From: Amphimedon queenslandica
Taxonomy: Eukaryota > Porifera > Demospongiae > Haplosclerida > Niphatidae
Length of the DNA: 60,474 nt
Direction of reading: 5' to 3'
Assembly: GCF_000090795.2 (NCBI RefSeq)
Contig: NW_003546277.1
Span: forward strand, 394,932-455,405
Below, one piece after another: positions 1 through 23,031 of the stretch; position 1 is the stretch's first letter, and each line of letters starts with the position of its first letter. Under the pieces are notes generated by a model. That model saw nothing but the letters and a program-made list of their open reading frames with translations, was not told where the DNA came from and searched no databases. The position numbers and the translations under genes are program-made.

Positions 1-1812
1 GAATGAGAGTGGAGCGTATCCTCACCAGGAGAAGGGCTATAGAGACAAGGGGAGGGAGAGGAGAGATGGACAATATCATCAAGAAGGAAGGAATGAAGGA
101 AGAGGAAATAGAAGAGATTTTAGACAACATAACCAGGAGAGGGAGAGGGGGAGAGAAGGCAACAGAGATAGAAGAAACTTTAATAAAAGAAGAGGAAACT
201 GGGAAGGAACTAGCCAAAGTGTACCTCAAGAGAACTGGGAGGATGATCAGGATAGAGAGAAAGAGAGCTGGGACAATAATGGAGAGAATTGGGACCAAGA
301 CTTGGAGACCCAAGAGATGAAGAGAAGAACTAAAAATAAAGAGAAAGATAGCGAAGAAAGACAGAGAGGGTTTAAGAACCATGGAGGATCTAACCAAAGA
401 GATGAGTATAACCAGGGAAGACGCACCCAGGGAGGCTGGAGTAGTGAGAGAGGCCAGGAGAGACATCAACAAAGAAGACAAAGAAACAATGAAGGAAGAC
501 AAGATGGAAGGAGAGAGAGGAATGATAGAGGAAGGGATGATAATGACTGGGAGCCTAATGAAGGGAATAGGCCCACTGGAAGAGAGGAGAAGGAGGCTCA
601 AACTAAGAATGAAGATTCTACCAAGAAAGATGATAGTGTTAATGAATGTAATGCAACCAGCCATGAGGGAGAATCCCAATCGCTATTCTCTTTCTCTTCA
701 TCACGAGTTTTCTCTCTGAGTGGCAACGACCGACTAGTGGTGAGAGAAGTTGACCACACCAGTGGGCGGAGAGTAGGAAGAGGAAGAGGAAGGGGAAGGG
801 GAATAACCTCAGGATCCAAAGATATCGGGTTAGTAGGAAAGACAATGACCCAATCAGTCAGTTCTAATGGAGACCCACCAGTGACTAGTAATAATACCGT
901 TACTAGTAGCACTGGCCCCCTTCCTCATAGTGGCATTACTAACAATGATGGTAATGATAAACCAGCTCAAGAGGCTAATGATGAACCAGAAGGACAGGAG
1001 ACTATTGCTGGTGATCCAATGGAGTCAAATGAGGTGGACAGTAAAGGAGGACCTGCTAAACCAAAGAGGTACTCTTCAAGACGTCAGAAACCTGATCAGG
1101 CTGAAGGAGCTGACTCAGCAGATAAAACAATGCCAAGTAAATAATTTATAATAATAATAAGTATGATCGCTTTGAAGTTGCATGACCATTATATTGTACA
1201 TGTACATGTACATATACTGTACATGTTATCTTTGAGCCACAAGCATTAGAACAACTAGCACTGGGTTGCCTACTTCCTTTGCATAGAGAAATGACTTAAT
1301 TTATACCATAAATGTTTGTGAAGAAGTATAATGTTTCATTATTTGCAGGTACAGGAATGGAATATCCTCCTCCTCCTCCATTTGGTTATGGTTGGGTATA
1401 CCCTCCCCATCCCTCCATGATACCTCACCAAGTAGACCCTAGCTCTTACCAAGCTCAGCAGCAACAGCTTCATTACTACCAGCAGCACATGAGACTCTTA
1501 CAAGACATGTACAGTCAGCACACAGGAGGAGCTGCTGCTGGAGCTAATCCACCTCTAATACCTCTCCTGCCTCACCTGATGGGACCTCAGGATCAGTTCA
1601 CACTATTACCCAGCCCTCATCACTTTCCTCCTCTCACTCCTCCTCCTCCTCGTTACCCTCTGTCTACTGGAGACTTGAAACCATCCCCTACTGTTGACAG
1701 CAGTCATGAGTCCAGCCCCTCTCCTGCTGTAGTGGCACCAGCTGCTACTGAGAAGAAACCCAGTCAAGCCATTCCTATTGTTGCTCCTACAGACGTACAC
1801 AATAATGAGTAA
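1..1812 (+). CDS. CASC3/Barentsz-like protein, 3' part (5' end outside window)
   Basis: Two exons are visible: <1..1136 and 1349..1812, joined across a GT-AG intron (donor GTAAAT at 1137, acceptor TTTGCAG ending 1348). The reading frame is open to the left edge, so the N-terminus is missing. The protein is highly charged and rich in Arg, Glu and Asn, with an RGRGRGRG stretch near 775-810. It then has PKRYSSRRQKP just before the intron and a Pro/Gln-rich tail (MEYPPPPPFGYGWVYPPHP). The PKRYSS-R-Q motif followed by a Pro-rich tail resembles the C-terminal half of CASC3/MLN51/Barentsz, an exon-junction-complex core subunit that binds eIF4A3 and RNA. The diagnostic SELOR domain would lie upstream and cannot be seen, so another RG-rich RNA-binding protein is possible. 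Stop codon TAA at 1810-1812. Confidence 0.5.
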
Positions 1813-1991
1813 TGGTGGTTCATCAATAGTGAATGAGTCTATGCTGAATTACATGTACGACACACATGTACATGACTGTACGTGTAAGATTAATGTTGTA
1901 TTTTTGTTATTGGAAAAATAATTATTAATAATGAAATTTGATTTATTCATATGGGGCGTGGTTTCTCTGGGCGTGTCTCTTAAGACTAAAG

Positions 1992-12368
<10,377 letters not shown>

Positions 12369-12635
12369 TCTTTGACATAAAATGCTGTGAACTTTGATTA
12401 ATTTTTATCGCAATTATCTTCACAAAGTATAGACCAGATGCATGCAAGCATTGTAGTGTTAGTCTGCTCAAAGAGGAACAGAATGAGAGTCCAAGGCCAT
12501 GCTAATGCCAATATTTCAATGTTAAAAAGCTGCATGTGCATATTATATTATATATGGAAGAACATGACATTAAAAGGTTATGGTAATAAAGTTTGACTGT
12601 ATACAACTGATATGTGAGGTTAATCAATAATTGTA
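12369..12635. other. Convergent intergenic gap between PIKFYVE and the first dispanin gene
   Basis: 267 bp between two converging stop codons. It holds only the AT-rich 3' ends of both genes; no coding potential or RNA gene is seen. Confidence 0.6.
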
Positions 12636-13207
12636 TTAATAACTCAAGTAAACTCCCATTATTGGACCAGCTATAGCAACAGCACAGACAACAACCCATA
12701 AAACTGCAATGATGTCCAAAATAAGAGCAACTTTTCCATATTGCTTGGCTTGAGGGTAAAATGGTACACCATTAGATTTCTGCATAAAAGACTAAAAACC
12801 AGCATAATGCATTAGTGATCAATATCAGCTAATGTCTTACCATTATAGAAAAGGCAAGAGCTGGCCCAGCAAACATGAGGCCTAAGAGATTCAAACCACA
12901 GCAGAGAGCAAAGATGATGACAGTAGGGATCACATAATCATTAGGAATGAACTCTGGGGGTAGCTCAGGTCTGACGGGAGGCATCATGTAAGGATAAGGA
13001 GCCATTGCTGGTTGATATGGTTGCTGCTATTGTGAAGGAAGTATAATCCACTTCTCAATATGAGGCTTTCAAACTTACCATTATCATCATTGGAACCGGC
13101 TGGCCAGCCATCATGGCCACTGCTGGCTGTTGAGGATCTATCTTTCCACCTTGATTGTAAGAGGGAGGCCCAGACTGAGCAGAAGGAGCAGGAGCTACGT
13201 TTGTCAT
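12636..13207 (-). CDS. CD225/dispanin-family two-pass membrane protein (copy A)
   Basis: Three exons in transcript order: 13207-13079 (43 codons), 13026-12841 (62 codons) and 12779-12636 (47 codons plus stop), all phase 0; 152 aa. The N-terminus is Pro/Gln-rich and carries a PPSY (PPxY) motif in SGPPSYNQGG, a potential WW-domain ligand. Next come IPNDYVIPTVIIFALCC, a first hydrophobic segment, then FYPQAKQYGKVALILDIIAV leading into a second membrane segment. This two-helix layout and the exon structure match copies B (51049-51638) and C (51895-52453) in this window, so all three are paralogues. The family includes the IFITM and PRRT proteins; I make no functional claim beyond membrane insertion. 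Confidence 0.8.
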
Positions 13208-13299
13208 TTTCAATCAAGAAGCTGACTCAGCTACTTTTAAAATGCAAACGTCATCATGACATCATTTTAATGTATACTGTTTGACCTAATTATCAGCAA

Positions 13300-13960
13300 T
13301 GTCAAGGTGAAAGTTTTCCAGTTTTTCTAATGCATATACATGTTCTTATGTTGTGCAGAAAGTTTGAACTGATTCCAATCAAGTGTGGACATTTTATGAA
13401 TCTTTAAAGTTTCTCCAAAATTGGACGAAAGTCTGAGCGAAAATTTCACCAAAAATGAAAGGAAAAAATTCTTGATTTTTATTACATTTTCTGATGCATA
13501 TACATGTACTTATGCTGCGTAGAAAGTTTGAGCTGATTCCAATCAAATTTGGATTTTCTATGATTTTTTAAAGTTGCTCAAAAATCGGACAAAAAGTCCC
13601 TGTAAAATTTCACAAAAATTGACAAGTGGAAAATTCCTCAATTTTATTGCATTTTCTGATGCATATACATGTACTTATGCTGTGTAGAAAGTTTGAGCTG
13701 ATTCCGATCAAGTTTGGATTTTCTATGATTTTTTAAAGTTGCTCAAAAATCAGACAAAAGTCTCTGTACTATAGTACAGGGATTTTTATAAAATTTCACA
13801 AAAATTGACAAGTAGAAAATTCCTCAATTTTATTACATTTTCTGATGCATATACATGTACTTAAGTTGCGTAGAAAGTTTGAACTGATTCCAATCAAAAT
13901 TTGAATTTTTACAATTATTGTGCTTTGCTTATTGGGTGCAAATTGTGTAAAATTTCAAAA
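13300..13960 (+). repeat. Family B repeat array, about 3.5 copies, upstream of IDH3B
   Basis: Successive copies start near 13332, 13496, 13660 and 13847. Spacings are 164, 164 and 187 bp. The 187-bp copy contains a perfect palindrome CTGTACTATAGTACAG at 13764-13779, which the shorter copies lack. The array occupies almost all of the 790-bp gap between the divergent dispanin A and IDH3B genes, so it sits where their promoters should be. Confidence 0.88.
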
Positions 13961-13997
13961 TTTCACTTGTACGGATAATTAGAAAGGAAACGCCAAA

Positions 13998-15723
13998 ATG
14001 GCTGCCTTGAGAGAAGTGTTAAGAAGTGTCAGTTCAAGACTAACTCTTAAATCTCAGGTACTATATCTTGATTCTTATATTGTCTAGTTACACCGGTTCT
14101 TCTTACAGATATACAGACCCGTATCCTCCATGATACCCTCCAAAGAAGGAGTCAGTTATTGCTGTTATTATTATAATTATTAGTATGAATAGATGCCCTC
14201 CAAGTCAACGTATGGTGGTAAGCACACAGTGACACTCATTCCTGGGGATGGAGTGGGTCCTGAACTTGCTGCATCTGTAAAAGAAGTGTTTCGGTGAGTT
14301 AATAACTAATAAATAGCTTTAATAACTATTAATGACTAGCCATGCCAATGTTCCAGTCCACTTTGAGGAAGTGACGATAAGGTTATTAATAGTTATTGAT
14401 TAGTATTATGTAATGTCAATAATTAGTGGATTGATCTCACAAGATAAGGACGCAATTAATGAAGCAGTGACTTCTATTAAAAGAAATGGGCTGGGACTGA
14501 AAGGTACTTAATTATTATTAATTATTGATTAATTGATTATGAATAATTAATTAGGGGTATTGAGGACTAGAGTTGATAGTTTTGACAATCAATCACTTAA
14601 TCAGTTATTAAGGTATTAATTAATTAATATTTATTTATTTATTTTTATTAGAAAGGAGCTTGATTTGTTTGCTAATGTAGTTTATTGTAAAAGCGTCCCT
14701 GGTATTAAGACAAGGTATTATGGTCTGATGACAGTATCATCAGTTGATTCACTCAATCCTCTAGACATGATAATGTTGATATTGTTATAATAAGAGAGAA
14801 CACAGAGGGAGAATACAGCGGATTGGAGCACGAGGTAAAGTAGTGTTTGTCATTTTTAACCCTTTCTATCCTCCTCAAGAGTGTCCCAGGAGTAGTGGAG
14901 AGTCTTAAAGTTATCACGAGAGAGAAAAGTTACAGAATTGCTAAATTTGCATTTGATTATGCAGTGAGACGAAACCGTAAGAAAGTAACTGCAATTCACA
15001 AAGCAAATATAATGTTGGTTGACCACACCCACTGCCACGCCCATTAATTACTGTTATAGGAAACTTTCTGATGGACTTTTCTTGAAAGTTTGTGAAGAAG
15101 TTGCTTCATTATATCCTAAAATTGAGTTTAAATCAATGATTGTTGATAACTGCTGCATGCAGGTAGTTATTAATGGTAGTTATTGATGGTTATTGATGGT
15201 TATTAGATGGTGTCCAATCCTTATCAGTTTGATGTGATGGTCATGCCTAATCTCTATGGTAACATTGTTAGTAACATTGGGGCAGGGCTAGTAGGTGGGG
15301 CTGGAGTATGTCCTGGCAGAAATGTTGGAGTGAATAACATCATCTTTGAACCAGTAAGACCAGTCAGACAGGACTTGCTAATGATTCCTTATAGGGAGCC
15401 AGACACTCTGGACGTGAGATATCAGCACGGAACATTGCTAACCCAACCGCCATGTTGCTGAGTAGTGTGGGACTCTTGAGACACCTTGGGTATGTAGTGT
15501 GGGGGGGAGAGTGACCTTATGGTGTTTGTTATTTTATAGTTTGCATACTCATGGTGATTCCATTGAACATGCTGTCTACAAGACTATCAGTGACAAAGTA
15601 ATGAACAATTGACCACACACACACCTGACTCTCTCTCCCTACCATTAGGTCCTCACTGCTGATGTTGGTGGTAACATTACTACATCAGCTTTTGTTCAAA
15701 CAGTTATTGAAAACATTCAATAG
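13998..15723 (+). CDS. IDH3B: Mitochondrial NAD-dependent isocitrate dehydrogenase subunit beta
   Basis: A subunit of the heteromeric NAD-IDH, which converts isocitrate to 2-oxoglutarate in the TCA cycle. Exons: 13998-14057, 14109-14150, 14193-14293, 14340-14381, 14427-14503, 14555-14612, 14652-14714, 14765-14834, 14880-15013, 15060-15162, 15207-15353, 15395-15489, 15540-15597, 15649-15723. The total is 1125 nt (374 aa), close to the family size. The N-terminus ([15 protein letters not shown]) is a basic amphipathic mitochondrial presequence. Recognisable blocks are [82 protein letters not shown] and [14 protein letters not shown]. The DNCCMQ form and NPYQFDV favour the beta subunit over alpha; gamma is the main alternative. 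All introns are 40-100 bp. Confidence 0.92.
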
Positions 15724-15960
15724 ACACAACATGCAGCAATCATTCCTTCTAGTCTCTGGTGGTATATAAAGTCTATGTGTGTGTCTCCATTTTAATCACT
15801 ATAGTAGTAATAGCAGATTCATCAGTCAGTGACATTATTTAAAGTTGTGTAGAATTTTTAGAAAAGATAACAATAATTACAACAGATTGAAGCTGCTTTA
15901 CTAAACATTAGGTGCATGTGGTCTCTGTGAAATTATGAAAAAATTGACTATCATTTGTCA

Positions 15961-16837
15961 TCATTTTTTAGCAAGTTGCTTGTCCTTCTCCTTCACTTCC
16001 CTACAGACCCATGACATACCATCCTAAAGCAACACATGATGAAGACATTATACAATGTCCTCTTAGCTTACTTCTACTCCTTTCCCAGTCAATGCTGAAC
16101 AACCTTGTATCCTCCAGCTCCTGTTCTCTATGCTCACTAAATCCAAACTATTAGCAACCTGTTCATGGTTGGAGAGAAGTTGTGTATCTACACATGGACT
16201 TTGTTTCTCTTACATCTGAAGCAGTTGCTGCATGAACCAGGTCTTGCTTATTAGCGTACACCAGTACAGGTACTCCTGATAGTTTATCATCATCTAATAA
16301 TTCTGTGAGGACTAGTTTGGCTTCTTCAAATCTTCTTTTATCAGTGCTGTCCACTACGAATATCTACAAAGAGAGAGTTATTAACACTGAATAGTAATCA
16401 TCACATACCAGTACATCAGTGTTGTCAAAGTAGTTCCTCCAGTATGTTCTAATCTTTCTCTGTCCTGTATGTATCAGGTATATACCATCATCTGATACTC
16501 ATCAGGTAGCACCTTACCTCCAATATCCCATAGATTCAGTTTAAAACCTTGCGTCTTGACCGACTTCACGTTAAAACCCTGATACACTATAACCATTAGT
16601 AGTAGTCTCTCCTCTCTTACCAGAGTTGGTGTAGTTTCTGTTGATGCATCTTTCTCTGAAGCAATGTCCTTCATTAGTGTTGTCTTCCCGGCATTATCAA
16701 GGCCCAGTAGGAGTAGTCTTATCTCTCTGGACTTTATGCCCCTCAGTTTCCGTAAGAAATCAAACAGATTAGGCTGAGAGGGATAGAGAGATACAACTTA
16801 AAAGTGGAGTGTATCTTTAGTAACAGCACGTACCATT
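15961..16837 (-). CDS. ARL3: ADP-ribosylation factor-like GTPase ARL3
   Basis: A small GTPase that releases lipidated cargo from UNC119/PDE6D in cilia. Exons in transcript order: 16837-16835 (only the ATG), 16773-16621, 16578-16518, 16464-16409, 16363-16214, 16158-16072, 16023-15961; 190 aa. GTPase motifs are all present: P-loop GLDNAGKTT, switch I ETTPTLGFNVKSV, WDIGGQRKIR, NKQD and CSALTGKG. The C-terminus [11 protein letters not shown] resembles the ARL3 DGMNWVCK end. Residue 2 is Pro, not Gly, consistent with an ARL3-type unmyristoylated N-terminus. The intron between the NKQD exon and the next is 55 bp. Switch I has TPTL where ARL3 usually has TPTQ. Confidence 0.93.
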
Positions 16838-16974
16838 TTCTTTATCTTCTTGCTTCAGTTGTGTGGATCTATACCTTGTTTGTCCGTAGCTATGACAACC
16901 AAACCACACCCCCGATATGATTAATTATTCATAGATCATAAAAATAATTAGTCATTGCAATGAATATTAATGAG

Positions 16975-19212
16975 TTAATGAATTCTTGGTAAAGTCTTGT
17001 ATGGATTCAAAATACCCTGCAAAGGAAGACAATAAGCAATGTCTACCATTCTCATTACTTTAGGGTCCAAGAGGTCTTTAAATCTCCTCATTAAAGACAC
17101 TGTTTCATCTGTTTTTGAATAATTTATAAAATTAGCTTTTTTAAACCCAAGCCCATGCTCAGCAGAGATGCTACCTTTCCTATCAGCTGGAACTATACAA
17201 TAAAGACCAGCTGCTAACAGTTACGTACCAGTCCATTCAAATATGAATGGCTCAATTAGATCCAGTAGCTCCTTGGAATGAGACCCACCCACAGCATTGA
17301 AATGAAGATTACCTTACAACACAATACATTAATATGTACACAATCACACATTATATATACCATCCCCAATGTGTCCATATCCAAGAACACATAATGCTTT
17401 ATCTTTCAGTCTTTCTCTCATGATATCCACCAGTTCATACATACACTTCAGTGGCAGAGACACATCATACTGTATGATGATGATAGTGGACATGAAGATA
17501 ACCTTCACAGTGAGACTCACTTTGTAAGTAACTCCTTCTTTATTGATTGCTTCGGCTATCAATTCTCTGCAGTTCCAGATATTTTTCATCTAATAATAAT
17601 TAATAATTAATTAATTTATAGAATTATACTATACTTTAGTGTAGTCTGTTGCTATAGTACCGTTAATTATTACATTAGAAGACATTAACTCTTCCAAACA
17701 AAGGCTTAATTTCTAATAATTGTGATAATAATAATAATAATTATTATTATTATACTTCTTCATCATGACTGTGGTTAGATCCAGCAGTTTCTATCAGTAC
17801 ATAGAACTGGTGATGAGAGGAGAGAGGGAGGGACAAAGAGAGGTGTTTCTTCACCAGCTGGTAACAAGAAGAATCAAAGAACTCTACAGCTATGGCACAT
17901 CCATCCAGTCATCAAGCAAGAGCTAATAAACTCATACCTGATAGAATCTCTCCCAGGAGTTTCCTACCAGTCACAAAAACTGACTGAACTTGTTCAAAAG
18001 TGTCACAACAAACCAGCGCAACATTTACCGACTGTATTTCAATGTACAATAAGACAAGGTCTATAAACCACACCTACTTTAGGACGAACTGGAGTGAGTA
18101 TTGATACAGCTGTTACTATTCCCAGTGTTCCTTCGGATCCAATGAACAACTGCTTTATATCATAACCTACTCACATTAAGGAGGACAGCCTCACTCCTCC
18201 TTCATGACATTACCTGTATTATCCTTCCTTACTGTTGATAGACTGTTGATAACTTCACCACTGGCAAGAACCTAACAATTAATAATAATAATAATGATGA
18301 TGATGATGATGATTGATTATGATAATGAACGCCTTACTGCTTCCAATCCCAGTACATTGCCATGAAGTGATCCGTATCTAAGTAATCTCAACCCACCTGC
18401 ATTAGTAGACACATTACCTCCAATCTGACAACTGGAGAAGATGCAATCAATCATCAACACCAGCTGCTGCTACCTTCCTTTAGCCCCTAAGTCTAGAGGC
18501 ATCATTAAATTCCTTTCCGATAAATAATTATCCAAATCTTTAAGAACACACCCGGACTGACACACAAGAACACCTTAACAATAAAGGCAATTAACAAAGA
18601 CCTAACAGGATCAACTACCAGCTGTTTCATCCAATGACAGTACATTATTCATAAGAGATGTTGATATTATTATTTCATCAAACACAGGAACACTACCTCC
18701 TATAAACACAAACAACAAACAAGCAAACAAATAAACAAAGAAGGCCACACCTACTAGTCCAGTGTTCCCTCCTTGTGGTACAACTGCTAATCTGAGTGGT
18801 GTACCTCATTAATTATTCATCATCATTATTATTAATTACTTCCTCCCGTTACAGTGTCTCATTATTTTTGATATTTCTTGAGTTGTCTTAGGACGAAGTA
18901 CAACTTTACTCTGACCTCTATGAGTGGGTGTGGTCACAGTAACCTAGCCCCACCCACTAACCTCATTATCCTCATCCAGTCAACATTATAAGGTTCTACT
19001 AGCGCTGGGTCTGTCAGTACCCTGTCACCTAACACACTTTGAAACAATTCAATATCTACATCATTCACCTAACAATACTTGTACATTTAAAACAATAACA
19101 CAATTATTACTTTGCTGTAGTCGCCTCTCTTTATATCATAGTGTTGGGCAGTCAGTGGCGGTAATGTGGAGAGACTTCTTCTCACTGTATGCCTTATCAT
19201 TAAGAGAGGCAT
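16975..19212 (-). CDS. D2HGDH: D-2-hydroxyglutarate dehydrogenase, mitochondrial
   Basis: An FAD-linked enzyme that oxidises D-2-hydroxyglutarate to 2-oxoglutarate. It is multi-exon with short introns. The start ATG at 19212 gives [16 protein letters not shown], a basic mitochondrial presequence. The first coding exon ends [12 protein letters not shown]. Diagnostic blocks are [20 protein letters not shown] (18360-18425), SEGTLG-region coding around 18600, [12 protein letters not shown] (17365-17395) for the FAD/metal C-terminal domain, [13 protein letters not shown] (17140-17175) and [13 protein letters not shown] at the C-terminus. The stop (TAA) is at 16975-16977. It is divergent from MCMBP with 65 bp between start codons. 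Exon edges in the middle were not all fixed. Confidence 0.9.
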
Positions 19213-19277
19213 ATCAACTGACTCAGCCCCACCACTAGCCGACACCCACGCACAATATTGTACCACACCTATTAAAT
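19213..19277. promoter_or_regulatory. Putative bidirectional promoter D2HGDH / MCMBP
   Basis: 65 bp between the two start codons. It includes a CCACACC motif close to the MCMBP start, and the MCMBP start itself sits in AATATGGCGGCTG, which fits the YY1-type element. The function is inferred from the arrangement. Confidence 0.55.
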
Positions 19278-21825
19278 ATGGCGGCTGATGCGTGCATTAC
19301 CCAGCCTCTCTCAATAATTGAAGAACATTTCAGTAAATTATAAAGTCCCTATGTATTTATCATTATTATGTATAGGTAGTGGAAGAATAAATGAAGTTCC
19401 TCAGTATTTTGAAAGCAGGAAAACCTCTGTTAGAAATTAATTATTAATAATTAATCAATAATTATTAATAATTAATCAATAATTATATATTATTATTATT
19501 AATAGATTCCATTACTGACAGATGGGGCAGTGAATGGACAGTTGGTTCGATATCGTGGTATGGTACAGGACCAGCTAGACACTGAACTATATTTAAAACA
19601 ATTTAAAATAATTAACAAGGACACTGGAGATGAGGTAATTGATTAATTAATGTATGATTAATTAATTTTGTTTTAGCTGGTTTTAAGTGGAATGTACAAA
19701 GATAATGTTGAAATTCCTGTAAGTGAAGCAAATAAATAAACAAATAAAATAATAGTAATTGGTAGGAGGGATACTGCCTTGATGATGATGATACTTCTGT
19801 TCTTCACGAGGAGGTCCACAGCTATGTCATAATCCCAGTGCCAGGAGAAACCAAATGGACACAATCAGTAAACTATACTGTACATGTAACGTGTCATTAA
19901 TTAATAATAGATTGGTGGGTGTGGTCAAGGGGACATGGTACCCACTCTTAGTAGCAACATGAAGAGGTCGTTGGATTGTACTGGAACAGATGATGAACTC
20001 AGTGAGTAAATGGTTCATTAAAATACTTTATTTATGTTTCCATAGCAACCCAGTCCACTAAGAGACGTAGAAGTACTGATCCAGTTGCCAATGGCAACAG
20101 CATTGCTGCCCCTCCCATTTTATTAAATAATCCGTTGCCAGGGGAAACAAGACCATCTTGCATAATTAAAGTAATTAATCATAATAATAATAATAAATAA
20201 TTAAGTAATAGGTATATGATAATGAAGAGATATTAATTAATTCAATTATTGAATTTATCGGAATATTAAGTACTGGTAATGATGACTCAGGACCTCTCCT
20301 TTATTGTATTAAAGCCACACCCCTCACTCACACCAACCCTCTACTCCCTCCAACCATCAACCATCAAAGTACTTACATGTATTATTATTATTATTATTAT
20401 TAATGATTATTGTTCTTTTTAGATATTATTAATATTATTAATTTCAAGGAGTGTCGTGATTCTTTGCTTGATATATTAACTGGGCTATGTTTAGGAGATA
20501 CTACAGCAGCTGAATATTTATTGTTACATTTAATATCATACGTGTGAGTTGTTGTTATTTATTGTGGTTGTTTATTTTGTTGTTGTTAGTAATATCAGGA
20601 CTGAAGTATTAGCTTTGGGAAAGTTTTGTTTGAATATTTCAAAATGTCCAAAAGATTTTGCAAAAAAGTTGTTTGGAATAATTGAACAATTGGTAACAAA
20701 AGTAAGGAACATCATTGATAATTAATTAATTCATTAATTAATTATTTATTTATTGATAGGCTCATTATCTGCCTCTTGATTTATTTAATTTAAATTCATT
20801 AAAATTTGTACCTTCCAAAGATTACACTGACAATAGACTCCACACTGGACTCCTCCAACTATCAAATGGTAATAACTGTTACTAACATTAATAACTGTTA
20901 ATAACATTAATAACTATTATTAACCACCAATAACCATTTATAACTATTAATAACTGCAGGTACTCATCTAATTATTGATGAATTGTGTATGGAGCAGGGA
21001 CAGCTTAACGAATTGGGTGTGGCTAATATGATGTCACTGGGTACATTGGTACAATGGCAACACGTTAATTATGACTTTAAGTATCACACACAATCTTTCA
21101 ACACTGACATCGTGAGTTAATTAACATAATAATAATAATAATAATATCTATTAATTAATAGCCTGTACTCATTCTGTCTGAAGGAAGATCAATAATTAAA
21201 GTAAGATTATTATTATTATTAATTAATTGATTGATTAATAGGCTGATTATCATATACCATTGGTGCCTCCTCCAGTTTCTGTTCCTTCAGTTATTAATGA
21301 GGTCTCTCCTGATGCGTGGGACAAGTTAAGAGTCTACCTAACAGTTTCTAGATACATTAACTACTCCCTTCAGTCTGATATACAAAAGGTACACACTGTG
21401 TTATTATGCTTGTTGGACTCGATCAACTTTGTGTAAGTGAGGACTAGGTACTACTCTTATATTAATTTGTAGTTACTCAAAGTCAGACCAAAGTCCCTGT
21501 ACTATAGTACAAGGACTTTGGCCAAATTTTGTCAAAATTAAGAAGTAGAAAATTCTTGATTTTGATGGTTCTGATACATGTACTTGTACTGATGTTGTAT
21601 AGAAAGTTTGATCTCCTTTAATATTTGTTATTATTTATTCTTCAGAGGCTGGAGGATGATTTTGTATCAATGAGGAGATCTGATGGTGCAACTGGTGAAG
21701 TGTTTCATTCTCTTCTTTCATTGGCCCGTTATGTTGCCATTAGCAATGGGAACACCTCTCTCTCAATTGAGGAATGGGAACAAGCCAAGAGACTCTATCA
21801 TTGGAAGGAGACAAGACTCCAATAA
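19278..21825 (+). CDS. MCMBP: Mini-chromosome maintenance complex-binding protein
   Basis: MCMBP binds MCM subunits and helps unload or stabilise the replicative helicase in the nucleus. It is multi-exon with short introns. The N-terminus is [19 protein letters not shown]. Conserved blocks: [20 protein letters not shown] (19510-19575), a VPGETKW motif (19840-19860), [17 protein letters not shown] sequence (20800-20845), [17 protein letters not shown] (20965-21020), [15 protein letters not shown] (21057-21100) and [11 protein letters not shown] (21643-21675). The C-terminus is WKETRLQ, as in the family. A degraded family B repeat lies in the last intron (about 21470-21625). The start is the ATG in AATATGGCGGC. 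Confidence 0.92.
21470..21625 (+). repeat. Family B repeat, single diverged copy, in the last MCMBP intron
   Basis: Contains AAAGTCCCTGTACTATAGTA with a near-perfect hairpin around 21495-21514, then AAGTAGAAAATTCTTGATTT and the ATACATGTACTTGT...TAGAAAGTTTGA core. Same orientation as the host gene. Confidence 0.78.
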
Positions 21826-21903
21826 TTATCACTTAATAACTGATTGAAAAGTTATCAAAATAGTTAATTAAAAGTTATTAATAATCACTGGTAGTGGGTG
21901 TGG

Positions 21904-22926
21904 TCAGTTATTAATAAATTCAGTGGCTCCATTTGTCGTCACTAGTTGAACTAAACTTCCATTGGGTGGACGATCCTTACCCTCCGACCAATCAAATAGC
22001 TTGCTGTTATAAAAATAGTTAATTAATGTGGGTGTGGTTTGTTACCTAGCAACAGTATCCAACGGTGTCCATTGGCTGAAGTCAGCATTGGACATGAACT
22101 TTCTGTTCATGGGAGTGTCTAGAGTAATGCTGGAGAGGGGTGTGGCTAATGATTAATTAAGTAGGTGTGGCTTACGGTAATATTCCTAGTGCTATTGCAT
22201 TAGATGGGAGTCCATTGTCAGGAGATGATAAACTTTTAATTAATTGATGGACGGCAGCTTTTGCTAGACCATATCCGATCATACCTGAGGGGGTATGGTC
22301 AGTGGGTGTGGCTTACACTACTAACCTGGTGTTCCTTCTAAAGCAGCTTTAGCTCCAGTTAATACAATGACCCCGCCCCTGGGGTAATGAAGTACAATTA
22401 AACAATAATTAATAATACTAACTCTTTCATGTAATTAGCAGCCAGTGAAGATGCTATTACTGACGTCCAAACACTTTGTTTCCACATGAGATCAGAGTTT
22501 TTAACTAAATCTATCAATGAATAATAACGATAGCTCCATACACTAATCATACCTGGACTGCTGGCATTACCCCCAGCCCAGCCCCCAGCCACACACAGTA
22601 TGCTGTCTACTTTACTGTCCCCCAACACTTCACCTACTTTACCACAAACCTACCAGCATACATGTAACACACACACACTCAATGAGTTCAAGTTTACTTG
22701 TTCTGACTGTTTGGTCCATGACTCAGTCTCTGTTATTAGGATATTAACATCAGCTTCTTCATTAGCAAACAAATCAATAGACCCAACCCACTAACAACAA
22801 CATTATTGCTATTTTTATTATTAATACTATCACTCATACCCAGTTCTTTCCTTTAAAGTAGCTCACTACAGCTGATCCAAGAGCTCCTTTTCCTCCATAG
22901 ACAAGAACACGAGAACCAGAAGCCAT
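21904..22926 (-). CDS. QDPR: Dihydropteridine reductase (short-chain dehydrogenase)
   Basis: Regenerates tetrahydrobiopterin from quinonoid dihydrobiopterin with NADH, a cofactor for aromatic amino acid hydroxylases. The start ATG at 22926 gives [19 protein letters not shown], which contains the glycine-rich Rossmann motif. Later segments are [57 protein letters not shown] followed by K (active-site YxxxK as YGLAK), [12 protein letters not shown] and [10 protein letters not shown]. The C-terminus is [18 protein letters not shown]. Several introns of about 40-60 bp interrupt it. It is divergent from the sortilin-type gene with 105 bp between starts. Confidence 0.95.
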
Positions 22927-23031
22927 CTTGTTTTAATTAACTAGACCAAGTTTATATTAATTTTGGGTGGGGCCCTGGGCTCATCGATTGATCACGTGAT
23001 CCATTGCAGCAAATTGCAAAACAAATCATCA
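22927..23031. promoter_or_regulatory. Putative bidirectional promoter QDPR / sortilin-type receptor
   Basis: 105 bp between divergent start codons. It contains ATCGATTGATCACGTGATCC, including a CACGTG E-box palindrome near 22995. The QDPR start is in CAAGATGGCTTC on the minus strand. Confidence 0.5.
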
